A stretch of DNA of 36,012 bases from a virus. The translations under genes were made by a program, and so were the position numbers. The notes under the pieces are model-generated. The model did no database searches and was not told the DNA's origin. It was given only the letters and a program-made list of their open reading frames with translations. This document shows positions 9,301 to 16,335 of this stretch, one piece after another. Each line of letters opens with the position of its first letter. Position 1 is the stretch's first letter. Location: the IMG/VR virus record IMGVR_UViG_3300027971_000122, positions 1-36,012 of that record; one strand, given 5' to 3'.

Positions 9301-12300
9301 CCGCCCAAGGAGTTAAAGGAACTCAACAACGCGGAGTGGCTAGTGTTAGACCAACTCCTGCAAAACCTGCTGGCGGAGCGGGAGTACAACCCACTCCAAT
9401 AGGTCAAGAAACATTAAACATTCTTGATGAGTACGGAAGAAACGTAGAGAAGACTACAGAAAACAGGATTGAAAAATTCAAAGAAACTGTTAAAGATGCA
9501 GCACAAAATCCAAAGGTTACTTTGGACAATGCTCAGTCTGCCTTTACTAAATTCTTGAATTATCTTGAGACTAAGGTATTTAGTAGCGATGCCGCCCTCA
9601 ATAACGAAATCCGAAAATCAATGGGGGATCTGGGTGTGGACGCCAAGACCAAGATTGGAATGCTGTTGCAAACCAGCTTGAGCCAGACCGTTCATTCCGA
9701 TGCGGTGGCAAACCTGTTCCTTAGATATGGAAACATTGAATACAACAATGATCTAAAGAAGTGGGTCAAGAAGGACAGTGATGCCAGCTTTGTGGAGCTA
9801 TCTAGAAGGATAGACAAGATGGCGGAGAGAAGCGGCTTAACAAAAGAAGAGGCCGAGAGTACTGCACACTTTGCGTTTGAGGTTAAGAGAACAAAGTCGC
9901 TGATAAAGTTTAATGAAGATCTAAAGCAAAAGATTGCTGAAACTCGTGCAGAGGCTGCTCGTATAAAACAAAAATCTCCAGTTGCATCAAGCGAGCTTAG
10001 CAAGAAAGCGTCCAGCATGGAGGGTGATTTGAAATACATTCACTTTACAGATGAACAACTTGCCAGTGGAATCCTAGATAAGGGTATGAAACTGTTTAAC
10101 ATGCATCCAGATCTTAACGAAGCCGTAGATGTCTGGAACAAAATAAGAGACAACGCTTCCAAGGTTCTAGTTGACAGCGGACTGTGGAGCGCCTCCGATG
10201 CGGAGTTTTTGTTAAGCAACGCTGACTACGTTCCATTCTACCGAGAGGATCAGTTGGAGCAAGGCAAGGGTCCAAAGGAATATATCAAAGGTCTACAGGT
10301 ACAGGCCAAGGAAAGAAAGCTGAAGGGCTCTGCCAAGCCGGTCAACAACATTTTTGACAATCAGGTTCTCTGGGTGCAGTACTCCATTAACCGTGCCGTC
10401 AGAAACAAATCTGCCGTATCTTTGGCTGAAGCTGCCGAATCGGTTGGTGCTGCAAAAAGAATTAAAAATCTAGACAGCAAAGAGAACATTGGAGTTGTTG
10501 GCGTAGATGACAACAACAAACCAATAGCAGGAAAGGTTTCTGATGGTGCAGAGCCATTCAATTCTTTGCAGCAAGCCAATTTTGCAAATCAACAAATTGA
10601 AGGTTTTGAGGTTGTTGAGTTTGAAGATGACAATAAAAAAACAAAATACTTGTTGACACCAGCAGTTGAAAAGAAAAACGTTGTAAAGGTTTGGCGTAAC
10701 GGAAAGCAAGTTGAGTACAGCATGGAAGACCCTCTTTACATGGAGGCGTTTAACGGTCTTGAGTCTGTTGCAATACCCATGTTTAAGCTGTTCTCAAAGT
10801 TTGCCGACATGCTGAGACAGTCGGTTGTGATGTACCCATTGTTTACGATTAGTCAGATTCCTCAAGATTCTTTTGCGGCCATCTTCTCTTCTGGTTTAAA
10901 ACCTCAACACGCCTTAAAGATTCCAATTCTTGCGGTAAAGGAATTCATTCAAACACTCAGGGGCAAGAGTGCTACGCATGAAGAGTTAAAAAACGTCGGA
11001 GCTGTGGGTGTGAGAGATTTCACGTCGGCTATGGTGCGGATGGATGCGGAGATCTTTGCGGGAATAAAAGCTCCTCCCGGCGTTCTTGGAAAAGCTAAAG
11101 GATGGTTAAGTCATTTCGCTATGGCGGGCGATAACGCTGTGCGTCAGGCGGTTTATGAAGCATCTTTGGCTCAAGGTCTGAGTAAAGCTGAGGCTATGGA
11201 GAAAGCCTTTGATATCTTCAACGCCAGAAGAAAAGGATCTAGCAAGACCTTGGCTCTGGCTAGTCAGGTGATTCCGTTCTTTAACGCTTACCTCGCGGCG
11301 CAAAACGTGGCCTATAAAGTCATCACTGGACGGGGCGTATCCCCAACCCAGAGGGCGGATGCGTACAAAACATTAGCCGCTACCACGGGTTCCGTGATGG
11401 TCCTGTCTATTCTGTATTCCATGATTGCAAGCGACGATGACGATTACTTGGAGAAGCCAGTCGGCCAGAGGGATCGAGCCTTTATCATACCGGGTACTGG
11501 TGGGATGATGATTCCATTGAGGAAAGACTTGTTCACCATGCCCAAGGTTATTGCCGAGCATACGTACCTCATGTTGACGGACAAGGGATCTGAGGATGGA
11601 CGCAAGTTCAGGGACTCCGTGGCCGCTGGTTTGATGAGTTCAATCCTTGGTCCGACTCCAGTACCCCAAGCGATTAAACCTTTTGCAGAATGGTATCTAA
11701 ATTATGACTTCTATCAGCAGAAGCCACTGATCGGAACCTATCAAAAGAAGCTGGATACTGAGAGGCAGTTTAACGAATCCACCTCTGAACTATCTAAGCT
11801 GATAGGCCAGACCGGCTTGATCTCTCCAATTGTTTTGGATCATTTGGTACGTGGATTGTTTGGATCTGTTGGGGGTTCGGTTCTGTACATTACCAATCCG
11901 TTCCTTTACTCTGGGGCCAGCGGTGAGCGACCATCCATGTCTTTCCGGGACGCCGTAGCTACCTTGCCGGGCACAAGCGGATTCATCAGTAAGGAATACG
12001 AGAACGCCATGAAGCGGGACTTCTACGTCTTGAAAGATGAAGTAGACAAAGCCGCCAATACCTTTGCCGATCTGAAGACAAGAAGCCCGCAAGAGATTGA
12101 GGAGTTCTTGAAAGACGAGAAGAACGTGGCAAGGGTCGGTATGAGCAAGTCCGTCAACAAGATTGCGGATCAGCTATCCAAGCTGCGTAAATATATGGAG
12201 CAGGTCAGGAACTCGGATATGCCCGCCGATGAAAAGCGCGACAGGATAAAAGAGTTAAAGGAATCAGAGTCCAACATGATGAAGAACATCGACGTTAAAG

Positions 12301-12326
12301 CTCTGAGAGAGATGGGTAAAATTTAA
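6393..12326 (+). CDS. Giant internal virion protein with HExxH metallopeptidase-like motif, 1977 aa
   Basis: The N-terminus carries two copies of an AGYSxxEIxxxLG motif (residues 11-23 and 36-48). A hydrophobic Ala/Gly region (about 145-240) follows, with EGGTEALQE near 300, then charged and Pro-rich linkers. Residues 782-786 read HETLH, and Glu846 or Glu850 in YEFAAEAMSNPEF could be the third zinc ligand of a zincin. This matches metallopeptidase modules in phage polyvalent/virion proteins. A Pro/Gly/Ala linker (about 940-1005) hosts another gene in a second frame. The C-terminal half has a hydrophobic segment near 1660-1677 followed by DDDDY, resembling the large polyvalent-protein domain LPD38. 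It is probably ejected with the DNA. Its stop overlaps the opposing gene stop in TTAA. Confidence 0.8.
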   Translation: MAFDVAGAKQAGYSDIEIAEFLGQQKNFDTPAAIKAGYSPSEIIGHLGASEPSAAKGETGFLPSVYRGGRGLASLATDVIPAMAGKAVGAEEFANRKMQEAAKYQQQTEQLYPAEVASYKDIKDVGSFLTYVKEAIGEAVPSIVPSIFTGGAAAVLGRGATAAAQQAGTALARRELLEATAKGTLTKELRDEIKEKAIQAGAKAAQQSVLKQQAAGALAGSAVQNIPDVYQNIYETTGQQDLGAAIAFGSFNAALDAITPFNVLRKMQKSGLGPEEIAAAWYKRAGKGAAKGFVTEGGTEALQEVSSAAAEKFVDENQDFFSSKNFDRFINAGLKGGFGGAGITATTDVAFGKSKPEAKPTQEKIQTIPELPATEEIKKPPEVQQLIDRVSGVSRTEEEQVPLTAEEAQRQRINMLQQKIDEDAKLQEDKARSQGIPPSVPLAPPQDVSKPSLYETELPKPTAQEDLEAKQAEIDQLRLDAGLPTGPSSKTPGIQPTTTTTEETLKPKIVDERPLQERAAKNRLLVLQNMLKNEGGDPNSLSIVPHPEVEGKFAIQSLDVPVKFQKDLKATASNRPESPVTIDPVNAYIEIARRTNTPASMRLVKDFEEGIVTREDIEAAIEAERKANQPMPINYKGNGEPWFIAPVTYKPRGERVITEPIEEVDDVTEDPTVGEGVDPPTPTTEMPQTLGDFKLRMPAAFDNPDVRAANKNASFSDLMQALMQSKNPVIKRIGELGNQISNQVTLQKTKYLGNRYAGLYYPALDAIKISPKYAGDETTNAHETLHALIYRMQKNPTTKQKVAVKKIEDLYQHVKRELAKQGMGWDGNKKNKQFAVQVYGLADQYEFAAEAMSNPEFQYMLMQIPYEGKRSAWSAFTQYVAELLGIKDTNALTEILNLVDKIAQTKRPARNYLSSKVVRNEVVYKESEEAKRETAQKPAKKGEENVARSDESTGGTGVQVPVRAANELPAAQGVKGTQQRGVASVRPTPAKPAGGAGVQPTPIGQETLNILDEYGRNVEKTTENRIEKFKETVKDAAQNPKVTLDNAQSAFTKFLNYLETKVFSSDAALNNEIRKSMGDLGVDAKTKIGMLLQTSLSQTVHSDAVANLFLRYGNIEYNNDLKKWVKKDSDASFVELSRRIDKMAERSGLTKEEAESTAHFAFEVKRTKSLIKFNEDLKQKIAETRAEAARIKQKSPVASSELSKKASSMEGDLKYIHFTDEQLASGILDKGMKLFNMHPDLNEAVDVWNKIRDNASKVLVDSGLWSASDAEFLLSNADYVPFYREDQLEQGKGPKEYIKGLQVQAKERKLKGSAKPVNNIFDNQVLWVQYSINRAVRNKSAVSLAEAAESVGAAKRIKNLDSKENIGVVGVDDNNKPIAGKVSDGAEPFNSLQQANFANQQIEGFEVVEFEDDNKKTKYLLTPAVEKKNVVKVWRNGKQVEYSMEDPLYMEAFNGLESVAIPMFKLFSKFADMLRQSVVMYPLFTISQIPQDSFAAIFSSGLKPQHALKIPILAVKEFIQTLRGKSATHEELKNVGAVGVRDFTSAMVRMDAEIFAGIKAPPGVLGKAKGWLSHFAMAGDNAVRQAVYEASLAQGLSKAEAMEKAFDIFNARRKGSSKTLALASQVIPFFNAYLAAQNVAYKVITGRGVSPTQRADAYKTLAATTGSVMVLSILYSMIASDDDDYLEKPVGQRDRAFIIPGTGGMMIPLRKDLFTMPKVIAEHTYLMLTDKGSEDGRKFRDSVAAGLMSSILGPTPVPQAIKPFAEWYLNYDFYQQKPLIGTYQKKLDTERQFNESTSELSKLIGQTGLISPIVLDHLVRGLFGSVGGSVLYITNPFLYSGASGERPSMSFRDAVATLPGTSGFISKEYENAMKRDFYVLKDEVDKAANTFADLKTRSPQEIEEFLKDEKNVARVGMSKSVNKIADQLSKLRKYMEQVRNSDMPADEKRDRIKELKESESNMMKNIDVKALREMGKI
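9214..9219 (+). promoter_or_regulatory. Strong internal ribosome binding site
   Basis: AAGGAG sits six bases before the ATG at 9226, deep inside the giant virion gene. The surrounding codons of the host frame (AKKGEEN) would not need this exact sequence, so it supports independent initiation of the embedded gene. Confidence 0.6.
9226..9402 (+). CDS. Embedded overlapping gene, 58-aa helical protein
   Basis: This ORF lies wholly inside the giant virion gene in the +1 frame. ATG at 9226 follows AAGGAGAGGAAA, a strong Shine-Dalgarno at 9214-9219 with six bases of spacing. The product (MLQDLTNQQVEQAFKYLYEQ at its start) has regular hydrophobic spacing, a central PPPKELKELNNAEW segment and LLQNLLAER near the end, so it looks like two or three helices. 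The host frame here encodes a Pro/Gly/Ala/Thr linker of low complexity, which is where overprinting is tolerated. It resembles short phage proteins with a PPKxLxxL...W pattern that I vaguely recall. Function unknown; no membrane helix. Confidence 0.65.
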   Translation: MLQDLTNQQVEQAFKYLYEQPMSFPPPKELKELNNAEWLVLDQLLQNLLAEREYNPLQ

Positions 12327-12595
12327 GAGTAGAACATCCGCTCAAGCTGAAGGTTCAGGGCGGATAACTCATCGAGCTTCTTGACGGACCAGATTCTTTT
12401 CTGGCCGTGAATCCCGTTAAAGGCTCCTCTGTGGCAGTCTGCACAGAGACTAAGACTTGTAAACCATTGGCCCTGATCTAACTCATGGCACTCCGTAGGA
12501 GGAGGCGAGTCACAGACGATACACGGTAGATCCTTTACCGCCTGTATGTGTCTGCGCTCTACCTCTCGGATGGCTTTTTTGTTTTTACTCTGCAA
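12323..12595 (-). CDS. Ref-like HNH-type zinc protein, 90 aa
   Basis: Zinc-ligand pattern: C25-x2-C28, C36-H37, C51-x2-C54-H55 and GIHG with H63. This resembles the HNH/Ref (recombination enhancement function) family of phage proteins, in which CxxCH followed by a GxHG segment forms the nuclease core. The start is a TTG inside the end of the upstream gene, with no ATG nearby, so the exact start is uncertain. It is the last gene of the leftward operon, downstream of annealing and SSB-like genes, which fits a role in recombination or DNA processing. Its TAA stop overlaps the TAA of the opposing giant gene. Confidence 0.65.
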   Translation of the reverse strand: MQSKNKKAIREVERRHIQAVKDLPCIVCDSPPPTECHELDQGQWFTSLSLCADCHRGAFNGIHGQKRIWSVKKLDELSALNLQLERMFYS

Positions 12596-12926
12596 ATCTA
12601 TACTTCAGTTTACGGTAGAACAGGCGTGTGTTCGCCTTGAGTACGTACCAGTTGATGAGTGCGTTACTCTTCACTTGGTTAAAGAACGCGGATGCTGAAT
12701 CCTGTAACTCTTCCCGGTGGGACTTAAAGGTTGTGTGCATGAATTGGCTCATGTCGTCCCGGTGATGCGTCTCGTTGGCAATCTCTTCCAACATAAACTC
12801 CGCATCATCTTCGTAGTTGGCGTAGAACCACTGCGCCGCCCGTTCAAATTCTGGGTGGTCTTCAAGACCGCAAACAGAACTTAGGTGTAATAAGCGGGTA
12901 ATAACCCAGTCTCTTTCGTCTATCAT
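12585..12926 (-). CDS. Hypothetical protein, 113 aa
   Basis: ATG at 12926 overlaps the preceding stop as ATGA. The protein is mostly helical and acidic in its first half (EFERAAQWFYANYEDDAEF) and basic at the C-terminus (RLFYRKLKYRF). No motif that I recognise. It sits between a small DYFAA-family protein and the Ref-like HNH gene, so co-expression with the recombination genes is likely. No membrane segment. Confidence 0.6.
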   Translation of the reverse strand: MIDERDWVITRLLHLSSVCGLEDHPEFERAAQWFYANYEDDAEFMLEEIANETHHRDDMSQFMHTTFKSHREELQDSASAFFNQVKSNALINWYVLKANTRLFYRKLKYRFAE

Positions 12927-13114
12927 AATCGTAACTGCCTTTCTTTAAGTAAAGCATCAGCGATCCTATACGCCTCAGCCGCAACCAACTCGGGATCAAG
13001 AGACGTGCTGGATGTCCCTATGGCCGCTAAGGCCGCAAAGAAATCTAGCAACTTCATCTCCTGTAACTCTACAGGATTCTTCTTCGCTTCTAGTTTAGAC
13101 TGCTTTGATGACAA
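12923..13114 (-). CDS. Small phage protein of the DYFAA/AYxxAD family, copy 1, 63 aa
   Basis: The probable start is TTG at 13114, with GGAG seven bases upstream; the ATG at residue 21 has AGGAG directly abutting it, which is too close. The core LLDFFAALAA...EAYRIADALLKER matches a very common small phage protein pattern (DYFAAxAM...AYxxADAMLxAR) of unknown function. A paralogue is encoded at 16932-17138 in the same operon. It overlaps the end of the ribbon-helix-helix gene by 20 bases. Confidence 0.55.
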   Translation of the reverse strand: MSSKQSKLEAKKNPVELQEMKLLDFFAALAAIGTSSTSLDPELVAAEAYRIADALLKERQLRL

Positions 13115-13385
13115 TCATGTTCTCCAGTTGAGAAATGAGACTCTCACCAATGGTCTGTCCGCCCACCGATATGCTGCTGGCTTTCTCATCTCCCTTGATT
13201 AAAGAGATGATATCCCGCACAGCCTTGTTATACCCACCTTTAAACGCGTCATCCCCCTCCAAGAACATGGTGATGGCGTCTCTAACAAGTGAAGATGCCT
13301 TACGCTGTTTGGCGGCGGCTTTGACTTGGTTAAAGATGTCTTCACTCAGATGAACAGAATAGGGAATTAAACGTTTAGTTTCCAT
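13095..13385 (-). CDS. Ribbon-helix-helix DNA-binding protein, 96 aa
   Basis: Residues 4-43 show the ribbon-helix-helix layout: a short strand (RLIPYSVHL), a helix SEDIFNQVKAAAKQ, a turn, and a second helix SSLVRDAITMFLEG. The rest is a helical C-terminal extension ending MIVIKAV. RHH proteins bind DNA as dimers at palindromes or tandem sites, so this is a plausible autoregulator of the leftward operon, whose promoter carries palindromes. The binding target is inference. The start overlaps the upstream gene end by 19 bases. Confidence 0.65.
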   Translation of the reverse strand: METKRLIPYSVHLSEDIFNQVKAAAKQRKASSLVRDAITMFLEGDDAFKGGYNKAVRDIISLIKGDEKASSISVGGQTIGESLISQLENMIVIKAV

Positions 13386-13777
13386 GCTAGGAACTCCTCT
13401 TTGACGGATTTAAGACGGCCAGATGCCGCAGGATTTGCTTTTATTTCTGATCTGGACTCTATTCCTAGATCCTCTTTAAGCCACTCTGTTGCGGCTTCTT
13501 CGCTTTCCTCAAAGATATTGCCAGTCTCTATAAGGAATTTGTGGAACACGGGGTCCTTACATAGAACCGCCGCAGTCTTTACGGGGTCGTTGATAGACTC
13601 CCGATTCAATGGCATCTCCTGATCGTTCAGGCGCACCATCACGACCTGATAGCGAGAGCCAACAAAATCACGCAGGATCTCGTCAGGCACCTCGTCGGGA
13701 TGCATGGACAGGGTAAGGATGTAACCCGTCTTGTCTTGCTTCATGGCGACTTTAACGCCTTCGAATTGACTGTGCAT
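13367..13777 (-). CDS. Conserved phage protein of the recombination module, 136 aa
   Basis: The product reads EGVKVAMKQDKTGYILTLSM, then HPDEVPDEILRDFVGSRYQV, then a middle with LCKDPVFHKFL and EEAATEWLKEDLGI. I recall proteins with this VAMKQDKTGYxLTLxxHP start and xSRYQVVMVRLN next to phage annealing/SSB genes, without an assigned function. Start ATG at 13777 lies one base past the stop of the SSB-like gene. The second half (WLKEDLGIESRSEIKAN) resembles a small helical domain. A DNA-transaction accessory role is inferred from neighbours only. Confidence 0.65.
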   Translation of the reverse strand: MHSQFEGVKVAMKQDKTGYILTLSMHPDEVPDEILRDFVGSRYQVVMVRLNDQEMPLNRESINDPVKTAAVLCKDPVFHKFLIETGNIFEESEEAATEWLKEDLGIESRSEIKANPAASGRLKSVKEEFLAWKLNV

Positions 13778-13778
13778 A

Positions 13779-14054
13779 TCAGAATGGCAGGTCGTCGTCG
13801 GGCAGATCTTGGGCGCTCTTAGGCGTGGAGACTTCAGGCTTGTAGTCGTTGTACTTAAGGCTTACGAATGTGCCGTTCTGTCCTTGCACAACCCAACCGC
13901 TCATGCTGATCTTGACATTATCCCCGTCTGTTTCATCTAGAAGCTGGCGAATAACGGACCTTGTAAGAGAGATGGAACCTTTAAAGTCTGGACCTTTAGG
14001 ATGCTTCTTGGGAAGCTGGGTGCGCGATATTGTTCCTGAATTTGTATATTCCAT
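13779..14054 (-). CDS. SSB-like protein with canonical acidic tail, 91 aa
   Basis: The last residues are DLPDDDLPF, almost identical to the DDDIPF tip of bacterial SSB that recruits partner proteins. The body alternates strands (NVKISMSGWVVQGQNGTFVS and LKYNDYKP) as expected for a small OB fold. At 91 residues it is much shorter than cellular SSB (about 175), so it may be a minimal phage SSB or an SSB mimic that recruits host repair enzymes through its tail. It lies directly behind the Sak3-like annealing gene, one of the usual SSB/annealase pairings. Confidence 0.65.
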   Translation of the reverse strand: MEYTNSGTISRTQLPKKHPKGPDFKGSISLTRSVIRQLLDETDGDNVKISMSGWVVQGQNGTFVSLKYNDYKPEVSTPKSAQDLPDDDLPF

Positions 14055-14056
14055 GA

Positions 14057-14758
14057 TTACTCCTTAAATAAAGATTTAGCTTTAGCGAACTCAGCCATGA
14101 GGGATTTATGCTCCTCGGGGTTGATGGATTTCAGGTGGTCGTAGATGTTACGGTTCACCTTGAAGATGTCTGTGATGTCCTTCTGACCTTTGGCGGTATC
14201 AAACAAGATACGTGTCGAGGTCTTGAGAAGATCCACCCACTCGTTTGAATCGTCTTGCGGCATGGTCAGTTTGATCTGCCAGCCCATCTCATGTCCTTCG
14301 ATCTTGGCGGGTACGGTACGCTTGCTCTCTGGCTTGACTTCTTCCTTAACTTGTGGTTTGGTTTCTTCTTTAACTGGCTTAGCATCTTCCTCTGGGATAT
14401 CCTCTCCAGCGTAGATGTATAGACCCAAGCCATGAAGAGACAGAGCCTTGGTCATGCAGCGCATGATGGCCGTGTTGACTGCGAACGCATCAGGATTGGG
14501 GACGGCTTTGTTCTTGTAGTCCATGACTGGAAGCTGGCAAGTCATAGGCTTACCGAACAGTGTCACGGTAACCCAGACCATTGCGGTCCCGTTGATTTCC
14601 ATGTAGCACTTATCGCCAAACATCTCTACCTTGAACGTCGCAGCGGGATCGGCCTTTAAAGCCTCAGCCCAAGCCCACGCCCATGAGAGATAAGTTAAAC
14701 CGTTCTTCTTCTCTGTATGCTCGTTTACGTTTAAGACTAATAAATCATTGATATTCAT
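14057..14758 (-). CDS. Single-strand annealing protein, Sak3/DUF1071-like, 233 aa
   Basis: The N-terminal half has the DUF1071 hallmarks: NGLTYLSWAWAWAEAL (about residues 19-34), the PDAFAVNTAIMRCMTKALSL segment (about 88-107) and LGLYIYAGEDIP. This family was assigned to phage annealing proteins (Sak3, Rad52-like superfamily) that pair complementary single strands in recombination. A Lys/Glu/Pro linker (about 125-150) separates a C-terminal domain of unknown role. Genomic context supports it: Fe-S nuclease upstream, SSB-like gene downstream. The tRNA lies between it and the nuclease. Confidence 0.75.
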   Translation of the reverse strand: MNINDLLVLNVNEHTEKKNGLTYLSWAWAWAEALKADPAATFKVEMFGDKCYMEINGTAMVWVTVTLFGKPMTCQLPVMDYKNKAVPNPDAFAVNTAIMRCMTKALSLHGLGLYIYAGEDIPEEDAKPVKEETKPQVKEEVKPESKRTVPAKIEGHEMGWQIKLTMPQDDSNEWVDLLKTSTRILFDTAKGQKDITDIFKVNRNIYDHLKSINPEEHKSLMAEFAKAKSLFKE

Positions 14759-14769
14759 ATGGTTCCTAG

Positions 14770-14845
14770 TGGTGCCGGATGTCGGATTCGAACTGACGAC
14801 CTACCGCTTACAAGGCGGTTGCTCTACCAACTGAGCTAATCCGGC
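14770..14845 (-). tRNA. tRNA-Thr (anticodon UGU) with encoded CCA
   Basis: Read on the minus strand, the 76 bases fold as a cloverleaf: acceptor GCCGGAT/ATCCGGC, D stem GCTC/GAGC, anticodon stem ACCGC/GCGGT with loop CTTGTAA (anticodon TGT, reading ACA), T loop TTCGAAT, discriminator A and encoded CCA. The T stem (GTCAG/CCGAC) contains one A-C mismatch. The first ten bases overlap the end of the upstream nuclease gene, whose TAG stop is tRNA positions 8-10. It is transcribed with the leftward operon, so it must be excised from mRNA. Confidence 0.95.
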
Positions 14846-15708
14846 TGATTTAAATACTCTTTATATTGAGAACAGAAAGAGGAAACGGGGCAGTAGGATT
14901 TACACCTAGTCCGCTCCCCCTCTCTGATCTCTAAGACATAACCCTTCAGATTTTGAAGAGCCTGTTCCGCGTCTTCCTTGGTCTTGTGAACCGATTTGGC
15001 GCGGACACCGCCATCCTTCTTGACGGCGTAAAGGGTTGGCTTCTCCCACATATCTGACTCATCGCAGAGTGGAAGATCGCCGCCTGTTTCTGTAGCGAAA
15101 TAGGCTTGGTTGTGCATATCTAAACGTTTATTGATGTAGGCCTCTCTCTCGGCGAGGGACCATACGGGGATATCTATGACGGCCACAGGGGATGGGGGAT
15201 AGTTCTCCCGAGTAGCTGCGTCACGGGCGGACCAGTCCCGAATGATAGCCACGATCTGAGCCTTGACTACTGGGACTTTCTTGATAGTCTCTACCATCCA
15301 TGCATAGATGTTCAACTGGTTATGCCAGTCGTCTTTCTCGTTCATCACTGACCACGCACCCGTCACTTTATAGTCGCTCAACACAATTCCCTCTGGAGTG
15401 ATCTCTTGCAAATCTATTGCACCTGAGATGTTCCATCCATTGTAACTGATATGAAGCCGTTCTTCAACCACATGAGAAGAATCTTTTCCATGTTCAAGGA
15501 TATTGTGAACCGCCGTGCCGAACAAGGACCATATCATCTCTGATGCGTCCTGTTCGATCTCGTCAAAGTGTTTACTCTTTAGCTGGACAATCCTTGGGCT
15601 ATTGAGTAGTTCCGTACAGGAGAGATGGGCTTTCCCCTTGCTGTACTGTGGCCTCGCCAAAACATTCATGATCGTTTGCGGCAGATCGTGCCGGTTTGTA
15701 ATTCTCAT
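14836..15708 (-). CDS. Cas4/RecB-like PD-(D/E)XK nuclease with Fe-S cysteines, 290 aa
   Basis: Nuclease motifs appear in order: FGTAVHNILEHG (His68), SGAIDL (Asp99), SDYKVTG (Asp112, Lys114) and HNQLNIYAW (Gln131, Tyr135). This is the RecB/Cas4 PD-(D/E)XK core. One N-terminal cysteine (Cys31) plus C-terminal Cys269-x3-Cys273-x5-Cys279 match the iron-staple arrangement of Cas4 and AddB, so a 4Fe-4S cluster is likely. It probably resects DNA ends to feed the Sak3-like annealing protein encoded next. The 5' part overlaps the zinc-ribbon gene by 110 bases and the 3' end overlaps the tRNA. Confidence 0.8.
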   Translation of the reverse strand: MRITNRHDLPQTIMNVLARPQYSKGKAHLSCTELLNSPRIVQLKSKHFDEIEQDASEMIWSLFGTAVHNILEHGKDSSHVVEERLHISYNGWNISGAIDLQEITPEGIVLSDYKVTGAWSVMNEKDDWHNQLNIYAWMVETIKKVPVVKAQIVAIIRDWSARDAATRENYPPSPVAVIDIPVWSLAEREAYINKRLDMHNQAYFATETGGDLPLCDESDMWEKPTLYAVKKDGGVRAKSVHKTKEDAEQALQNLKGYVLEIREGERTRCKSYCPVSSFCSQYKEYLNQPD

Positions 15709-15832
15709 TTCGTCTCACCTCTACTGTTTTGAAGATGTGCATGTTAAAGCACTTTCTTCTTCTCGTTACGCCGCCAACAGAAATTCTTGTATCAAGAACC
15801 TCCGTTGCGGCCCCACATTCCAGACACTTCAT
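15599..15832 (-). CDS. NrdR-like zinc-ribbon small protein, 77 aa
   Basis: The first 43 residues resemble the NrdR N-terminal zinc ribbon: MKCLECGAATEVLDTR, then GGVTRRRKCF. The first ligand pair is C3-x2-C6; the second is C28 followed by His32 rather than a second Cys, so zinc binding may be modified. There is no ATP-cone. The last 37 codons overlap the start of the nuclease gene in another frame and look less protein-like, so the conserved part is the first half. It may be a small nucleic-acid-binding regulator. The ATG at 15832 abuts the upstream gene's stop. Confidence 0.55.
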   Translation of the reverse strand: MKCLECGAATEVLDTRISVGGVTRRRKCFNMHIFKTVEVRRNENYKPARSAANDHECFGEATVQQGESPSLLYGTTQ

Positions 15833-16042
15833 TCATTCTCCTATGCCGTGCCGCTTCTCAATGTCTCTTGCAAATGTTCTCCAGTCCAATGAGTGTCTAT
15901 AGAGTGTATAGATCTCCTCATCGCTTAAAGGATCTCTAGCCATACGCTCAATAAAGCCGTTAGATTTCTCTAGCTCTCTCTCGGTATGGGTAAGGATATG
16001 AAGCAAGTGCTTGGCTTCGCTCTTCCAGTACTCGGTGTTCAT
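15833..16042 (-). CDS. Small HGI-motif protein, copy 1, 69 aa
   Basis: I start at ATG 16042 (MNTEYWKSEAKH), one base after the upstream stop; the frame stays open for 47 codons further upstream, but that part is out-of-frame translation of the neighbour. The C-terminus SDEEIYTLYRHSLDWRTFAR followed by DIEKRHGIGE shares the pattern I-x-x-L-(W/Y)-R...FAR-IE-x-x-HGI with the next gene upstream. This tail is common in small phage proteins of unknown function. Confidence 0.6.
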   Translation of the reverse strand: MNTEYWKSEAKHLLHILTHTERELEKSNGFIERMARDPLSDEEIYTLYRHSLDWRTFARDIEKRHGIGE

Positions 16043-16043
16043 G

Positions 16044-16325
16044 TTACCAGCCCTCGATACCATGTTCTTCTTCGATGGCCCGAGCGAAACCCACAGGATC
16101 ATCCTCGTAGTCTCTCCAGAGTTCAAAGATTTGCAGGTTACTAAGGGGCAGTTGTAAATCATCATCCCAAGGTAAGGAATCAAAGCCCTTCAACTCTTCG
16201 ATTTCATCGAGCAACCTGTTGACCGCCCGGCACATGTTCATGTACAGACCGTTCATCTGATTTCGCTCTGCTGTTTCAAGGTCGTAACTGTTACGGTACG
16301 TTTTAATTTCGTCTTCTGTGATCAT
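16044..16325 (-). CDS. Small HGI-motif protein, copy 2, 93 aa
   Basis: ATG at 16325 follows AGGAGTTCCC. The protein is helical and acidic, with a DSLPWDDDLQLPLS linker, then IFELWRDYEDDPVGFARAIE and EEHGIEGW. The end is paralogous to the gene at 15833-16042, suggesting a tandem duplication with divergence of the N-terminal halves. No function is known to me for this family. Confidence 0.65.
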   Translation of the reverse strand: MITEDEIKTYRNSYDLETAERNQMNGLYMNMCRAVNRLLDEIEELKGFDSLPWDDDLQLPLSNLQIFELWRDYEDDPVGFARAIEEEHGIEGW

Positions 16326-16335
16326 GGGAACTCCT

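Noticed and set aside
16043-16183. Upstream extension of the 69-aa HGI-motif gene
   Set aside because: It is the out-of-frame image of the neighbouring gene; ATG 16042 lies one base from that gene's stop and gives a family-like protein.
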